A DNA stretch of 64,000 nt, from contig NZ_JAGEPF010000001.1 in NCBI RefSeq assembly GCF_017573465.1, positions 124,001-188,000 of the forward strand. The letters run 5' to 3'. Both the position numbers and the translations under genes were made by a program. Of this stretch, positions 54,457 to 62,120 are shown one piece after another. Each line of letters opens with the position of its first letter. Positions within the stretch are counted from its first letter, which is position 1. Below the pieces are notes generated by a model. That model had not been told where the DNA came from and ran no database searches. It worked only from the letters and a program-made list of their open reading frames with translations. The stretch comes from Actinomadura violacea (GTDB taxonomy: Bacteria; Actinomycetota; Actinomycetes; Streptosporangiales; Streptosporangiaceae).

Positions 54457-54813
54457 ATGAACGATCGCATACCGGCCGAGGCGGAGCTGGCCTGGGAGGA
54501 CTTCCACCGGCTCGTCAACATGACGTCCGACGAGCTGCGCACCTGGCTGCTCACGGACGCCTCGGGCGAGGAGGCGTTCCCGGCCGATCCGGAAACCGGC
54601 CTCTCCGAGCTCGGCACACACGTGGTGGACCTGCTGCGCAAGCGGAAGGTCGACCTCACCGACGGCGACGCCGACGTGATGCGCCAGGTCGTGGACTACG
54701 TAGAGGAGCATCTGGACGCCCCGCCGCCGGACGGCGCGAGCAACGAGCGGTGGCGGCACGAGCTGATGACCGTGGGCCACGACCCGCTTCGCCCCGAGCC
54801 GTCCAGCGCATAG
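54457..54813 (+). CDS. DUF3140 protein
   Basis: 118 residues. The N-terminal half carries the family phrase WEDFHRLVNMTSDELRTWLLTDASGEEAF; the rest is helical with VDLLRKRKVDLTDGDADVMRQVVDYVEEHL. Proteins of this type are small, soluble and common in actinomycetes, sometimes described as DNA-binding, but without proof. The ATG follows AGGGCGG. A small basic protein gene follows 9 nt later, probably in the same operon. Confidence 0.82.
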   Translation: MNDRIPAEAELAWEDFHRLVNMTSDELRTWLLTDASGEEAFPADPETGLSELGTHVVDLLRKRKVDLTDGDADVMRQVVDYVEEHLDAPPPDGASNERWRHELMTVGHDPLRPEPSSA

Positions 54814-54821
54814 GAGGGATC

Positions 54822-55013
54822 ATGCCGAACCCGCAGCAGCCCGAGATGAGGCGGTCCGGGCGGACCGCCGTGACCGAGGAGCCGGCGCCGGAGGCGACCG
54901 ACCCGAAGGCGACGCGGGCGAAGGGCCACGCGCACGGCACCGACAAGGGGAAAAAGGGCGGCGGCAAGGGCGGCGGGACACCGCCGGACCAGCAGCCCCC
55001 GCACCCGGACTAG
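54822..55013 (+). CDS. Small disordered Lys/Gly-rich protein
   Basis: 63 residues: EMRRSGRTAVTEEPAPEAT, then KGHAHGTDKGKKGGGKGGG and a Pro tail. AGGAGGG lies 4-5 nt before the ATG, a very good site, so it is surely translated although it lacks any fold. It is co-transcribed with DUF3140. A nucleic-acid-binding or desiccation-type role is speculation. Confidence 0.7.
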   Translation: MPNPQQPEMRRSGRTAVTEEPAPEATDPKATRAKGHAHGTDKGKKGGGKGGGTPPDQQPPHPD

Positions 55014-55022
55014 ACGACGGGC

Positions 55023-55061
55023 GCCGAGGCCGCCCCGGGCGCGTCCTGGGGCGGCCTCGGC
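55023..55061 (+). terminator. Terminator of the DUF3140 operon
   Basis: A perfect 14-bp stem (GCCGAGGCCGCCCC with its complement) and 11-nt loop begin 10 nt after the stop at 55013. Confidence 0.8.
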
Positions 55062-55102
55062 GTGCGGCTTTCCCGGGGCGGACGGACGGGTAGGGACGGA
55101 AG

Positions 55103-55879
55103 GTGCTGGAGCTTTCGCCGGGCCAAGGGCTGCTGCAGATCGGCGAGCTGCTGCTCGCGCTGGTGCTGTCGGCGTGCATCGGCCTGGAGCGGGGGCTGCG
55201 CAACAAGAGCGCGGGCCTGCGCACGCACACCCTGGTCGGTGTGGGCGCGGCGCTGTTCATGCTGGTCAGCAAGTACGGGTTCCAGCACGCGCCGGGGCCG
55301 GTGTCGTTCGACCCGTCGCGGGTGGCGGCGCAGATCGTGTCCGGCATCGGCTTCATCGGCGGCGGGCTGATCTTCGTCCGGCGGGACGCGGTGCGCGGGC
55401 TGACGACCGCGGCGGTGGTGTGGGTGACGGCGGCGGTCGGGATGGCGGCGGGCGGCGGCCTGTGGCTGCTGGCGGTGGCGGTGACGTGCGGGCATTTCCT
55501 GGTGGTGTACGGGTTGAGCGCGCTGGCGCGGTTCCTGCCGCTGGAGCGGTTCCGGCCCGCCGGGGTGACGCGGCTCCGGCTCGTCTACCGGGACGGGCGG
55601 GGCGCGCTGCGGCGGGTGCTGGTGGAGTGCACGCAGCGCGGGTTCGCGGTGCTGGAGGTGAACGTCGAGCGCGAGTTCCTGCCGGACGACTCCGACCGCG
55701 GCCGCGACGAGCGCCGGGACCGGGACGAGGCGACCGGGCGGCGCGGCCCGTGGAACGCGGTGGTGACGCTGCTGCTGGAGGGGCCGGGCTCGGTCGCCGA
55801 CCTGACGGCGGTCCTGAGCGAGATGGCGGACGTCGCCGGGGTCACGGCCGGCTCCGACCACGGCGACGACAAGGAATGA
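55103..55879 (+). CDS. MgtC/SapB-family membrane protein
   Basis: 258 residues. The N-terminal MgtC domain has four to five helices with the family signatures CIGLERGLRNKSAGLRTHTLVGVGAALF and GIGFIGGGLIF. The C-terminal soluble domain is ACT-like (LRLVYRDGRGALRRVLVECTQRGFAVLEV), interrupted by a charged loop (DDSDRGRDERRDRDEATG). MgtC proteins aid survival in low Mg2+ and inhibit F-ATPase in pathogens; the role in actinomycetes is unclear. AGGGA lies 5 nt before the GTG. Confidence 0.88.
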   Translation: MLELSPGQGLLQIGELLLALVLSACIGLERGLRNKSAGLRTHTLVGVGAALFMLVSKYGFQHAPGPVSFDPSRVAAQIVSGIGFIGGGLIFVRRDAVRGLTTAAVVWVTAAVGMAAGGGLWLLAVAVTCGHFLVVYGLSALARFLPLERFRPAGVTRLRLVYRDGRGALRRVLVECTQRGFAVLEVNVEREFLPDDSDRGRDERRDRDEATGRRGPWNAVVTLLLEGPGSVADLTAVLSEMADVAGVTAGSDHGDDKE

Positions 55880-55895
55880 CCGGCCGGAGGGCCCG

Positions 55896-56084
55896 TCAGG
55901 GGGCCTGGGTCTGCGGGCGGTAGCCCTCGTCCTCGCCGCCGGGCGCCTCGGCTTCGGCGTTCGGGGGGTCGGTCTTGCTGGGCGTGTGCTCTTCGGCGAA
56001 GTCGTCGTCGTTCTCCTGCGGCGCGCCCGCTTCGGCGCGGCGGTCGGCGAGCGGCTTGTCCTCGTCGCGCTTGTGTTCGGCCAT
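55896..56084 (-). CDS. Small acidic disordered protein
   Basis: 62 residues, rich in Glu, Asp, Lys and Pro (EHKRDEDKPLADRRAEAG, QENDDDFAEEHTPSKTDPP). GGGGGA lies 6 nt before the ATG, a good site. No fold or family is seen. It is convergent with mgtC at 17 bp and divergent from the LuxR-type regulator. It resembles small stress-related hydrophilic proteins only in composition. Confidence 0.6.
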   Translation of the reverse strand: MAEHKRDEDKPLADRRAEAGAPQENDDDFAEEHTPSKTDPPNAEAEAPGGEDEGYRPQTQAP

Positions 56085-56134
56085 GTGTTTCCCCCTGCTC
56101 GGGAGCATCGCGGCTAAACGCCTAGGGTGAACGC

Positions 56135-58855
56135 ATGTTGTACGGGCGGGACGGGGAACTGGCCACGATCGACCGGCTTCTCGGCCAGGTCCGTGAGGGG
56201 CGCGGTAGGACGCTCGTACTGCGCGGTGAGGCGGGCATAGGCAAGACCGCGCTTCTCGACCACGCCGCTGCGGAGGCGTCCGGCATGCGGGTGCTGCGCG
56301 GTACGGGCGTCGAGTACGAGAGCGGCATGCCGTATGCGGGTCTCCACATGCTTCTGGGCAGGCATCTGGACCGCATCGATTCGCTGCCCGACGCACAGGC
56401 GCGGGCCCTGCGCAACGCCTTCAACATGGGCGCTCGCCAAGAGTCGGACGGCGGAGACCGGTTCCTCGTGGGGCTGGCCGTCCTGACCCTTCTGGCGGAC
56501 CTCGCGGAAGAGAGGCCACTGCTCTGCGTGGTCGATGACGCGCAATGGCTGGACGGCCCGTCCGTGGAGGCGCTGTTGTTCGCCGCGCGCCGGTTGGAGG
56601 CCGAGCCCGTCGCGCTGTTGTTCGCGGCCCGCGACCCGGACGCGCCGGAGTTCCCCGTGCCGGGCCTGCCCGAGATGCGGCTGCGCGGGCTGGACAGGGC
56701 CGCCGCCACCGAACTGCTCGCCCGGCACGCCGCCGAGCTGCCGCGGCACGCCCACCACGAGGTCCTCGCGGCGGCGATGGGCAACCCGCTCGTGCTCCTC
56801 GAACTGCCCGGGCTGCGGACGCAGCCGCACGACGCGTCGTCGGCCTACGAGCGGATCCACCGGTCGTACGCCGGGCGGATCGCCGAGCTGCCGGAGCCGT
56901 CGCGGACGCTGGTCCTGCTGGTCGCGGCGGACGACGCCGCCGGGATCGGCACGATCACCGGGGCGGCGGAGCGGCTCGGCGCGTCCGTCGGCGACCTGGA
57001 GCCGGCCGAGCGCCGCGGCCTGCTGCGCTCCACCGCGGACGGCCGGCTGGAGGTGCGGCACCCGCTCGTCCGCACCGCCGCGTACGGCGACGCACCCCTG
57101 AGCCTGCGGCTCGACGCGCACCGGGCGCTCGCCGAGACCTACCGGGAGCGCGGCGACCGCTGCCACCACGCCTGGCACCTGGCGCGGTCGGCGGCCGGGC
57201 CGGACGAGTCCGTCGCGGACGTCCTTGAGTCGACCGCGAGCGCCGAGCGGGAGACCGGCGGCGACGCGTCGGCTGCCGCGATGTACGAGTCGGCGGCCGC
57301 GCTGAGCCCCGACCCGGGGGCGCGCGGGCGGAGACTGGCCGCCGCCGCGCGCGCGTACGCGTTCGCAGGGATGCCGGACCGCGCCGCCGAGCTCGCCGCC
57401 CGCGCCGAACCCGACCTGGCCGACCCGATCGCGCGCGCCGACCTCACGCTGATCCGCGCGTCCCTCGCCGACGAGCAGGACCGGACGAAGGAGGCGTCGC
57501 GGATGTTCGCCGAGACCGCCGCGTCCGTCGCCGGCCTCGATCCGGCGACGTCCGGGTACCTGTTCTTCCAGGCCGCGGGCGCCGCCGCGAACGCCGGGGA
57601 CTTCGCCTCCGTGGACGCCATCGCCGCGCGCGGCACCGAGCTGGACCTGCCGAACGCGGCGCACCTGCGCGCGCTGGCGCGGGTGTTCGCCGGGCAGAAC
57701 CCGCTCGCCCCGCCCGCCGACCTCACCGCGAGCCTCGCCGCGCTGCGCGAGCTGATGGACGCGATGACGCTCTGCTACGGGCCGCGCGACCGGGTCCGCG
57801 CCGGCATGTGGCACATCATGATCGGCGACTTCGAGGGCGCCGCGGAGGCGGCCGCCGAGCTGGAGCGCCGGTACCGGGCGCAGGGCGCGATCGGGCTGCT
57901 GGCGTCCGTCCTGATGATCCGGTCGCGGGCGCAGCTGATGCTCGGCCACCACCGGGACGCGCGGACCGCCGCCGCGGAGGGCCTGCGGATCGCCGCCGAC
58001 ACCGGGCAGCACCGCATCCGCGTGTACCTCGCGACCGTCCTCGCGCTCCTCGCCGCGATCGAGGGCGACGAGGAGACCTGCACGGAGCAGACCGAGGAGG
58101 CGCTGTCCCGCGGCGTCCCGCCGAGCAGCGTCCACGCGGCGGCGGCGCGCGCGCTGCTCGACCTGGGCCACGGCCGCCATGAGGCCGCGCTGTCGCGGCT
58201 GTCGGACGTCGTCGCCGGGCCGAACCGGCTGGGCGCGATCGCGAGCCTGCCCGATCTCGTCGAGGCCGCCGTGCGGGCGGGCCGTCCGGAGCTCGGCCGG
58301 GACGCCGCCGGCTGGTACGCGGACTGGGCCGGGCAGATCGGGTGGCCGTGGGCGGAGGCGGTCGCGCTGCGCTGCACCGCCCTGCTCGCCGCGGACGACG
58401 CGGCGGACGACGCGGCGGGCGCGGCGTTCGCGCAGGCCGTCGAGGTGCACCGCAAGGGCGGCACCCCGTTCGAGCGGGCCCGCACCGAGCTGCTGTACGG
58501 CGAGTGGCTGCGGCGCGCGCGGCGCCGCAACGACGCCCGCGCGCAGCTGCACTCGGCGCTGGAGGCGTTCGAGCGGCTCGGCGCGGCGCCGTGGGCGGAG
58601 CGCGCCCGCGCCGAGCTGCGCGCCGCGGGCGAGAGCCTGGCCGCCGGCGCGGGCGCGGGCGGCGACGACCTCGCCGCCCGGCTCACGCCGCAGGAGCTGC
58701 AGGCCGTCCGGCTCGCCGCGGCCGGGCTCAGCAACCGGGAGATCGGCGCGCAGCTGTTCCTCAGCCCCCGCACCGTCGGCTACCACCTCTACAAGGCGTA
58801 TCCGAAGCTCGGCGTCGCGTCCCGCGGCGAGCTCGCCCGCCTCGACCTCACCTGA
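56135..58855 (+). CDS. Large ATP-binding LuxR-family regulator (LAL)
   Basis: 906 residues. An N-terminal AAA/STAND ATPase has Walker A RGEAGIGKTALL (about 31-42) and Walker B LLCVVDDAQWLD. A long helical TPR-like middle follows. The C-terminal LuxR/GerE helix-turn-helix is LTPQELQAVRLAAAGLSNREIGAQLFLSPRTVGYHLYKAYPKLGV. The length is typical of LAL regulators, which activate sugar or secondary-metabolite genes on binding an inducer and ATP. TAGGGT ends 6 nt before the ATG (leaderless). The target is unknown, and no biosynthetic cluster is visible next to it. Confidence 0.93.
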   Translation: MLYGRDGELATIDRLLGQVREGRGRTLVLRGEAGIGKTALLDHAAAEASGMRVLRGTGVEYESGMPYAGLHMLLGRHLDRIDSLPDAQARALRNAFNMGARQESDGGDRFLVGLAVLTLLADLAEERPLLCVVDDAQWLDGPSVEALLFAARRLEAEPVALLFAARDPDAPEFPVPGLPEMRLRGLDRAAATELLARHAAELPRHAHHEVLAAAMGNPLVLLELPGLRTQPHDASSAYERIHRSYAGRIAELPEPSRTLVLLVAADDAAGIGTITGAAERLGASVGDLEPAERRGLLRSTADGRLEVRHPLVRTAAYGDAPLSLRLDAHRALAETYRERGDRCHHAWHLARSAAGPDESVADVLESTASAERETGGDASAAAMYESAAALSPDPGARGRRLAAAARAYAFAGMPDRAAELAARAEPDLADPIARADLTLIRASLADEQDRTKEASRMFAETAASVAGLDPATSGYLFFQAAGAAANAGDFASVDAIAARGTELDLPNAAHLRALARVFAGQNPLAPPADLTASLAALRELMDAMTLCYGPRDRVRAGMWHIMIGDFEGAAEAAAELERRYRAQGAIGLLASVLMIRSRAQLMLGHHRDARTAAAEGLRIAADTGQHRIRVYLATVLALLAAIEGDEETCTEQTEEALSRGVPPSSVHAAAARALLDLGHGRHEAALSRLSDVVAGPNRLGAIASLPDLVEAAVRAGRPELGRDAAGWYADWAGQIGWPWAEAVALRCTALLAADDAADDAAGAAFAQAVEVHRKGGTPFERARTELLYGEWLRRARRRNDARAQLHSALEAFERLGAAPWAERARAELRAAGESLAAGAGAGGDDLAARLTPQELQAVRLAAAGLSNREIGAQLFLSPRTVGYHLYKAYPKLGVASRGELARLDLT

Positions 58856-58865
58856 ACGCTCGTTC

Positions 58866-58919
58866 ACTTGCGGCGTGTCGGCCTTAAACGAGCTCTCTTA
58901 AGGCCGACACGCCGCAAGT
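58866..58919. terminator. Bidirectional terminator with perfect 22-bp stem
   Basis: Arms 58866-58887 and 58898-58919 are exactly complementary over 22 bp, ending TTAA at the 10-nt loop. The structure lies between convergent genes, and one arm reaches the stop codon of the minus-strand gene. Confidence 0.85.
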
Positions 58920-60115
58920 CAACGGAGGGGGCGGGCCGGCGTGACCTGCTGGGAGTGGATCACGACGTCGAGCAGGGCGCCGGGGGACGAGCCGGGCATC
59001 CGGTGTTCCGGGTCGTCCTCGGGGCGGTAGCCGGGGCCGATCACCCGGATCGGCGCCGGCGCCGCGAGCCAGGCGGCGACCTCGGCCGGGTGCCGTCCGC
59101 GCAGGTCGAGCAGGTAGTGCGGCGGACCCGTCCGGCCGAGGACGGCGTCGCCGAACGCGGCGGGCGGCGGCGGGACAGGGACGCCGCCGTGCACCGCGCC
59201 GTGGTCGAACGTCAGGCCCACCGCCAGGTAGCCGTCGCCGAGGGCCTCGCGCAGGTGTCCGCCCGTGTTGGTGCGCGTGGCGGTCGCGCTGGTCACCCGC
59301 TCGCCGCTCGCCGCGTGCGCGATGCCGCCCCAGTAGACGATCTTGGAGCCGGTCCGCTCGTGCCACCAGAGCAGGTTGGCCGCCATGCGCCGCTCGCTGA
59401 ACGGGATGATCTCCTCGGGCGGCAGGGCGTGGAAGCGGTGGAAGTCGACGACGGCGCGCGCCGCGTGCACCGCTAGATCGTCGCCGGAGACCGCCTTGAC
59501 CAGCGCATATGCCTGCTCGGCCCGGTCGGTGAAGGGCTGCTTGACGGGCTGGCGGCGCAGCCGTCCGACGTGCTCGTCGATGTCGCCGCCCGGCCGCAGC
59601 GGCGCGTAGAGCCGCTCGATCTCGCCGGCCCGGTCCGGCGCCGCCCGCCGGACGTGCTCGATGACCAGGTCGTACGCCGACGCCCGGACCGCGGTGAAGT
59701 CCAGCCCGAACACCCGGACCGGATCGTCCGGATGCCGCTCGTTGAACCGCCGGATCCAGAGCAGCGCGTCGAGCACCTCCTCGGTCCGCCAGGGCAGCCA
59801 CGCGTCCGACAGCAACGCGCGCGGGTCGCCCTCGCCCGTCCGGACGTACGCGTCGAGGCGCAGGCCGCTCGTCCAGTCCTCCTCCAGGGCGAGCGTCCTG
59901 AACCCCAGCTCGCCGACCAGGAACCGCAGGACGCGGTCCTGCAGCACGAACAGCTCGCGGGCGCCGCGCGTCGCCGCGCCGAGGCCCGCGACCCGCGCGG
60001 CGCGCGCCGCGTCCCGCAGCGGTTCCAGGTCGCCGAGCGGCCCGTCCGCCGGTCCCGCGGCGACCGGGCGCGCCGCCTCCGCTATCCAGCTCTCGACCGC
60101 GTTCTGCCTGCTCAT
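58919..60115 (-). CDS. Erythromycin-esterase-family protein lacking the catalytic pair
   Basis: 398 residues with the Ere/PF05139 layout: FRTLALEEDWTSGLRLDAYV, WRTEEVLDALLWIRRFNERHPDDPVRVFGLDF, and RMAANLLWWHERTGSKIVYWGG. The family's active-site motif is normally GExTHGxxE. Here it reads GAATRGARE (residues 46-54), so Glu47 is Ala and His50 is Arg. The later His motif (AHNGH) is also altered to GGIAHAA. Macrolide esterase activity is therefore unlikely. It may bind a ligand or catalyse something else. It is not part of an obvious resistance cluster. Confidence 0.82.
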   Translation of the reverse strand: MSRQNAVESWIAEAARPVAAGPADGPLGDLEPLRDAARAARVAGLGAATRGARELFVLQDRVLRFLVGELGFRTLALEEDWTSGLRLDAYVRTGEGDPRALLSDAWLPWRTEEVLDALLWIRRFNERHPDDPVRVFGLDFTAVRASAYDLVIEHVRRAAPDRAGEIERLYAPLRPGGDIDEHVGRLRRQPVKQPFTDRAEQAYALVKAVSGDDLAVHAARAVVDFHRFHALPPEEIIPFSERRMAANLLWWHERTGSKIVYWGGIAHAASGERVTSATATRTNTGGHLREALGDGYLAVGLTFDHGAVHGGVPVPPPPAAFGDAVLGRTGPPHYLLDLRGRHPAEVAAWLAAPAPIRVIGPGYRPEDDPEHRMPGSSPGALLDVVIHSQQVTPARPLR

Positions 60116-60195
60116 GCCGGTCTCCTCTCGTCGCCGCCGACGCTAGGAGACGGCGGACCGGCCGGGCATCCGTCACCCGACCGGTCCGCGTGCCC

Positions 60196-60654
60196 TCAGC
60201 CGCGCATCCCGCCCGCGATCTGCCGGGTCGTCACGTTGATGCGGTTCCACGCGTTGATCGCGGCGATGCACATGATGAGCGAGAGCAGGCCCTCCTCGTC
60301 GTAGTTGTCGGCGGCCTCGTCCCAGACGTCGTCGGGGACGCCCGCCGGGTTGTCGGCGAGGCGGGTGGCGGCCTCGGTGAGGGCGAGCGCGGCGCGCTCC
60401 TCGTCGGTGAAGTACGGCGCCTCGCGCCAGGTCGCGACCGACCAGAGGCGCTCGTCGGTCTCGCCCGCCTTCTTGGCGTCGTAGGCGTGCATGTCGGCGC
60501 AGAAGCCGCAGCCGTTGATCTGGCTGGCGCGGAGCCGGACCAGTTCGAGCGTGCTCTTCGGGACGCTGCTCTTGGCCAGCACGCCCTCCAGGTTCAGCAG
60601 GGCCTTGTAGGCGTCGGGGGCGATCGCGGGGAGTCCGGTCATCCGTGCCTGCAT
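60196..60654 (-). CDS. Carboxymuconolactone decarboxylase/AhpD-like protein
   Basis: 152 residues, all-helical AhpD fold. The redox motif is Cys49-x-x-Cys52 with His56 (INGCGFCADMH). LELVRLRASQ and LIMCIAAINAWNRINVTTRQ are family signatures. Such proteins act as peroxidases or alkylhydroperoxidase partners. AAAGGGAAA lies just before the ATG. The upstream region contains an AATCTGGATATC site also seen before the neighbouring Rrf2 gene, so it is the likely Rrf2 target. Confidence 0.9.
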   Translation of the reverse strand: MQARMTGLPAIAPDAYKALLNLEGVLAKSSVPKSTLELVRLRASQINGCGFCADMHAYDAKKAGETDERLWSVATWREAPYFTDEERAALALTEAATRLADNPAGVPDDVWDEAADNYDEEGLLSLIMCIAAINAWNRINVTTRQIAGGMRG

Positions 60655-60667
60655 GATGTTTCCCTTT

Positions 60668-60694
60668 CCAAGATGGGAGATATCCAGATTTTGG
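60668..60694. promoter_or_regulatory. Candidate Rrf2 operator before the AhpD-like gene
   Basis: An imperfect palindrome CCAAgAT...ATtTTGG over 27 bp includes AATCTGGA (complement of 60683-60690) and GATATC. The AATCTrGA core recurs upstream of the Rrf2 gene. Confidence 0.45.
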
Positions 60695-60742
60695 CGCGCG
60701 GCGGTCGGGACGGCCCCGGCGCCGGGTCGGGTGGTCAGGTGG

Positions 60743-61225
60743 TCAGGTGCGCGCGTACCAGGCCCGCACGTTCTCCTCGATCCGCGGCACCCCGCGCTTC
60801 ACCGTCGCGCTGACGTCGGCGAGCGTCTGCTCGGCCAGCGCCCGGCGCCAGGCGAGCTCCGCCTTGCGCATGGCGGTGCTGACCGCGCAGGGCCGCCGCA
60901 GGACGGACTCGGGGGTGCCCTCGCCGACGCCGCGGCGCCGGATCTCGGTGCACTGGAAGGCCTCCTCCGGGCCCTCGATGGCGGTCACCACGTCCATCAT
61001 GGTGATCTTCGCCAGCGGGCGCGCGAGGCGGAAGCCGCCGCGCGCGCCCGGCGTCGAGGTCACGAGCCCGGCCTTGACCAGGGCCTGGAGCTGCTTGTTC
61101 AGGTAGGGCGGGGGGAGTTCGAAGCCGGCCGCGAGCCGTGCCGTCGGCACGGGCCGGTCCTCGTCCATCCAGTCGAGCAGCAGCAGGCAGTGCGCCGCCC
61201 ACTCGACCCCCTCGCTGATCCGCAT
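60743..61225 (-). CDS. Rrf2-family transcriptional regulator
   Basis: 160 residues. The N-terminal winged helix has ISEGVEWAAHCLLLLDWM, PTARLAAGFELPPPYLNKQLQALVKAGLVTSTPGARGGFRLA. TMMDVVTAIEGPEEAFQC and RRPCAV supply two Cys (others of the family use three for an iron-sulfur cluster), so it may sense redox by a disulfide or incomplete cluster. TAGTGT lies 7 nt before the ATG (leaderless), with TGGACG as -35. It lies upstream of the AhpD-like gene on the same strand and probably regulates it and itself. Confidence 0.88.
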   Translation of the reverse strand: MRISEGVEWAAHCLLLLDWMDEDRPVPTARLAAGFELPPPYLNKQLQALVKAGLVTSTPGARGGFRLARPLAKITMMDVVTAIEGPEEAFQCTEIRRRGVGEGTPESVLRRPCAVSTAMRKAELAWRRALAEQTLADVSATVKRGVPRIEENVRAWYART

Positions 61226-61235
61226 AACCTGGACA

Positions 61236-62120
61236 CTACACGTCTAGATTCAATCCGTCCACCGCCTTGACGAGCCGGGGCGCGTCGTCGCCCTCCAGGA
61301 CGATGCCGAACTCCCCGGCGAGGACGTCCGGGAGCCGCACCGGCGCCACGGTGCGCGTCTCGCTCGCCCCGGACGGGCGGTTGACGGTCAGCGCCGTCCC
61401 GTCCAGCACGAGGTGCGCCTCGGGGGAGAAGCGCTGGACGAACGGCCGGGCCGTGAACGGCGACCGCGGGTTCGTGGACACGTGGTAGTTCAGCGTGTCG
61501 AAGTCGACCCGGTACGCCTCGTTCAGGGCGAACGAGTGCCGCCGCATCCAGCCGTCGGGGCCGCGCTGGTGCATCTCCCACACCGGCGCGCCGGGCCGCA
61601 GCGCCGGCGCGGTGCGGGCCGGCTGGAGGCGGAAGCCCCAGCCGTCCTGCTCGACGTCCGCGCCGCCGGGGATCTCCAGCGGCTCGAACGGGCCGCCGCC
61701 GAACCCGACGTCGCACAGCAGCGCGGGCTCGTCCGGATCCTGGCCGGGCGTCCGGACGTGCAGCAGCGCGTGCGTGGTCGGGCGCATCCGCTCCGCGCCC
61801 ATGAACACCCGGCCGACCAGCGCGACGACCTCGAAGCCGATCTTCTCCAGCACGGCGGCGAACAGCCGGTTGTGCTCGAAGCAGTACCCGCCGCGCGGCC
61901 GGCCGACGAGCTTGCCCTGCACGGTCGCGAGGTCCAGGTCGACGGGCCGGCCGAGCATGATCTCCAGGTTCTCGAACGGGATCGCGGTGACGTGCGCGCG
62001 GTGCAGGGCGCGCAACGTGGCGGCGTCCGGTCGCGGAGCGCCGTCGTAGCCGATCCGCTCGAGGTAGGCGGGCAGGTCCAGCAGGTCGCTCTGCCAGCCG
62101 TACCCGAGGTCCTCGGTCAT
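61236..62120 (-). CDS. nat: Arylamine N-acetyltransferase
   Basis: 294 residues. The catalytic triad is visible: Cys80 (RPRGGYCFE), His117 (TTHALLHV) and Asp137 (LLCDVGFGGG). VTAIPFENLEIMLGRPVDLDL and the C-terminal barrel (YHVSTNPRSPFTARPFVQRF) complete the family pattern. It transfers acetyl from CoA to arylamines or hydrazines; some actinomycete homologues build amide bonds in ansamycins. The ATG overlaps the stop of the upstream AfsR-like regulator by 4 bp, so the two are co-translated. Confidence 0.93.
   Translation of the reverse strand: MTEDLGYGWQSDLLDLPAYLERIGYDGAPRPDAATLRALHRAHVTAIPFENLEIMLGRPVDLDLATVQGKLVGRPRGGYCFEHNRLFAAVLEKIGFEVVALVGRVFMGAERMRPTTHALLHVRTPGQDPDEPALLCDVGFGGGPFEPLEIPGGADVEQDGWGFRLQPARTAPALRPGAPVWEMHQRGPDGWMRRHSFALNEAYRVDFDTLNYHVSTNPRSPFTARPFVQRFSPEAHLVLDGTALTVNRPSGASETRTVAPVRLPDVLAGEFGIVLEGDDAPRLVKAVDGLNLDV
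61243..61250. promoter_or_regulatory. AATCTAGA box in the Rrf2 promoter
   Basis: AATCTAGA (minus strand) sits between the -35 and -10 elements of the Rrf2 gene and matches AATCTGGA before the AhpD-like gene. It fits autorepression. Confidence 0.4.

Noticed and set aside
56114..58867. A 917-codon open frame antisense to the LuxR-type regulator
   Set aside because: Same cause. The sense frame has Walker motifs and a LuxR helix-turn-helix; the antisense product is Arg/Gly-rich noise.
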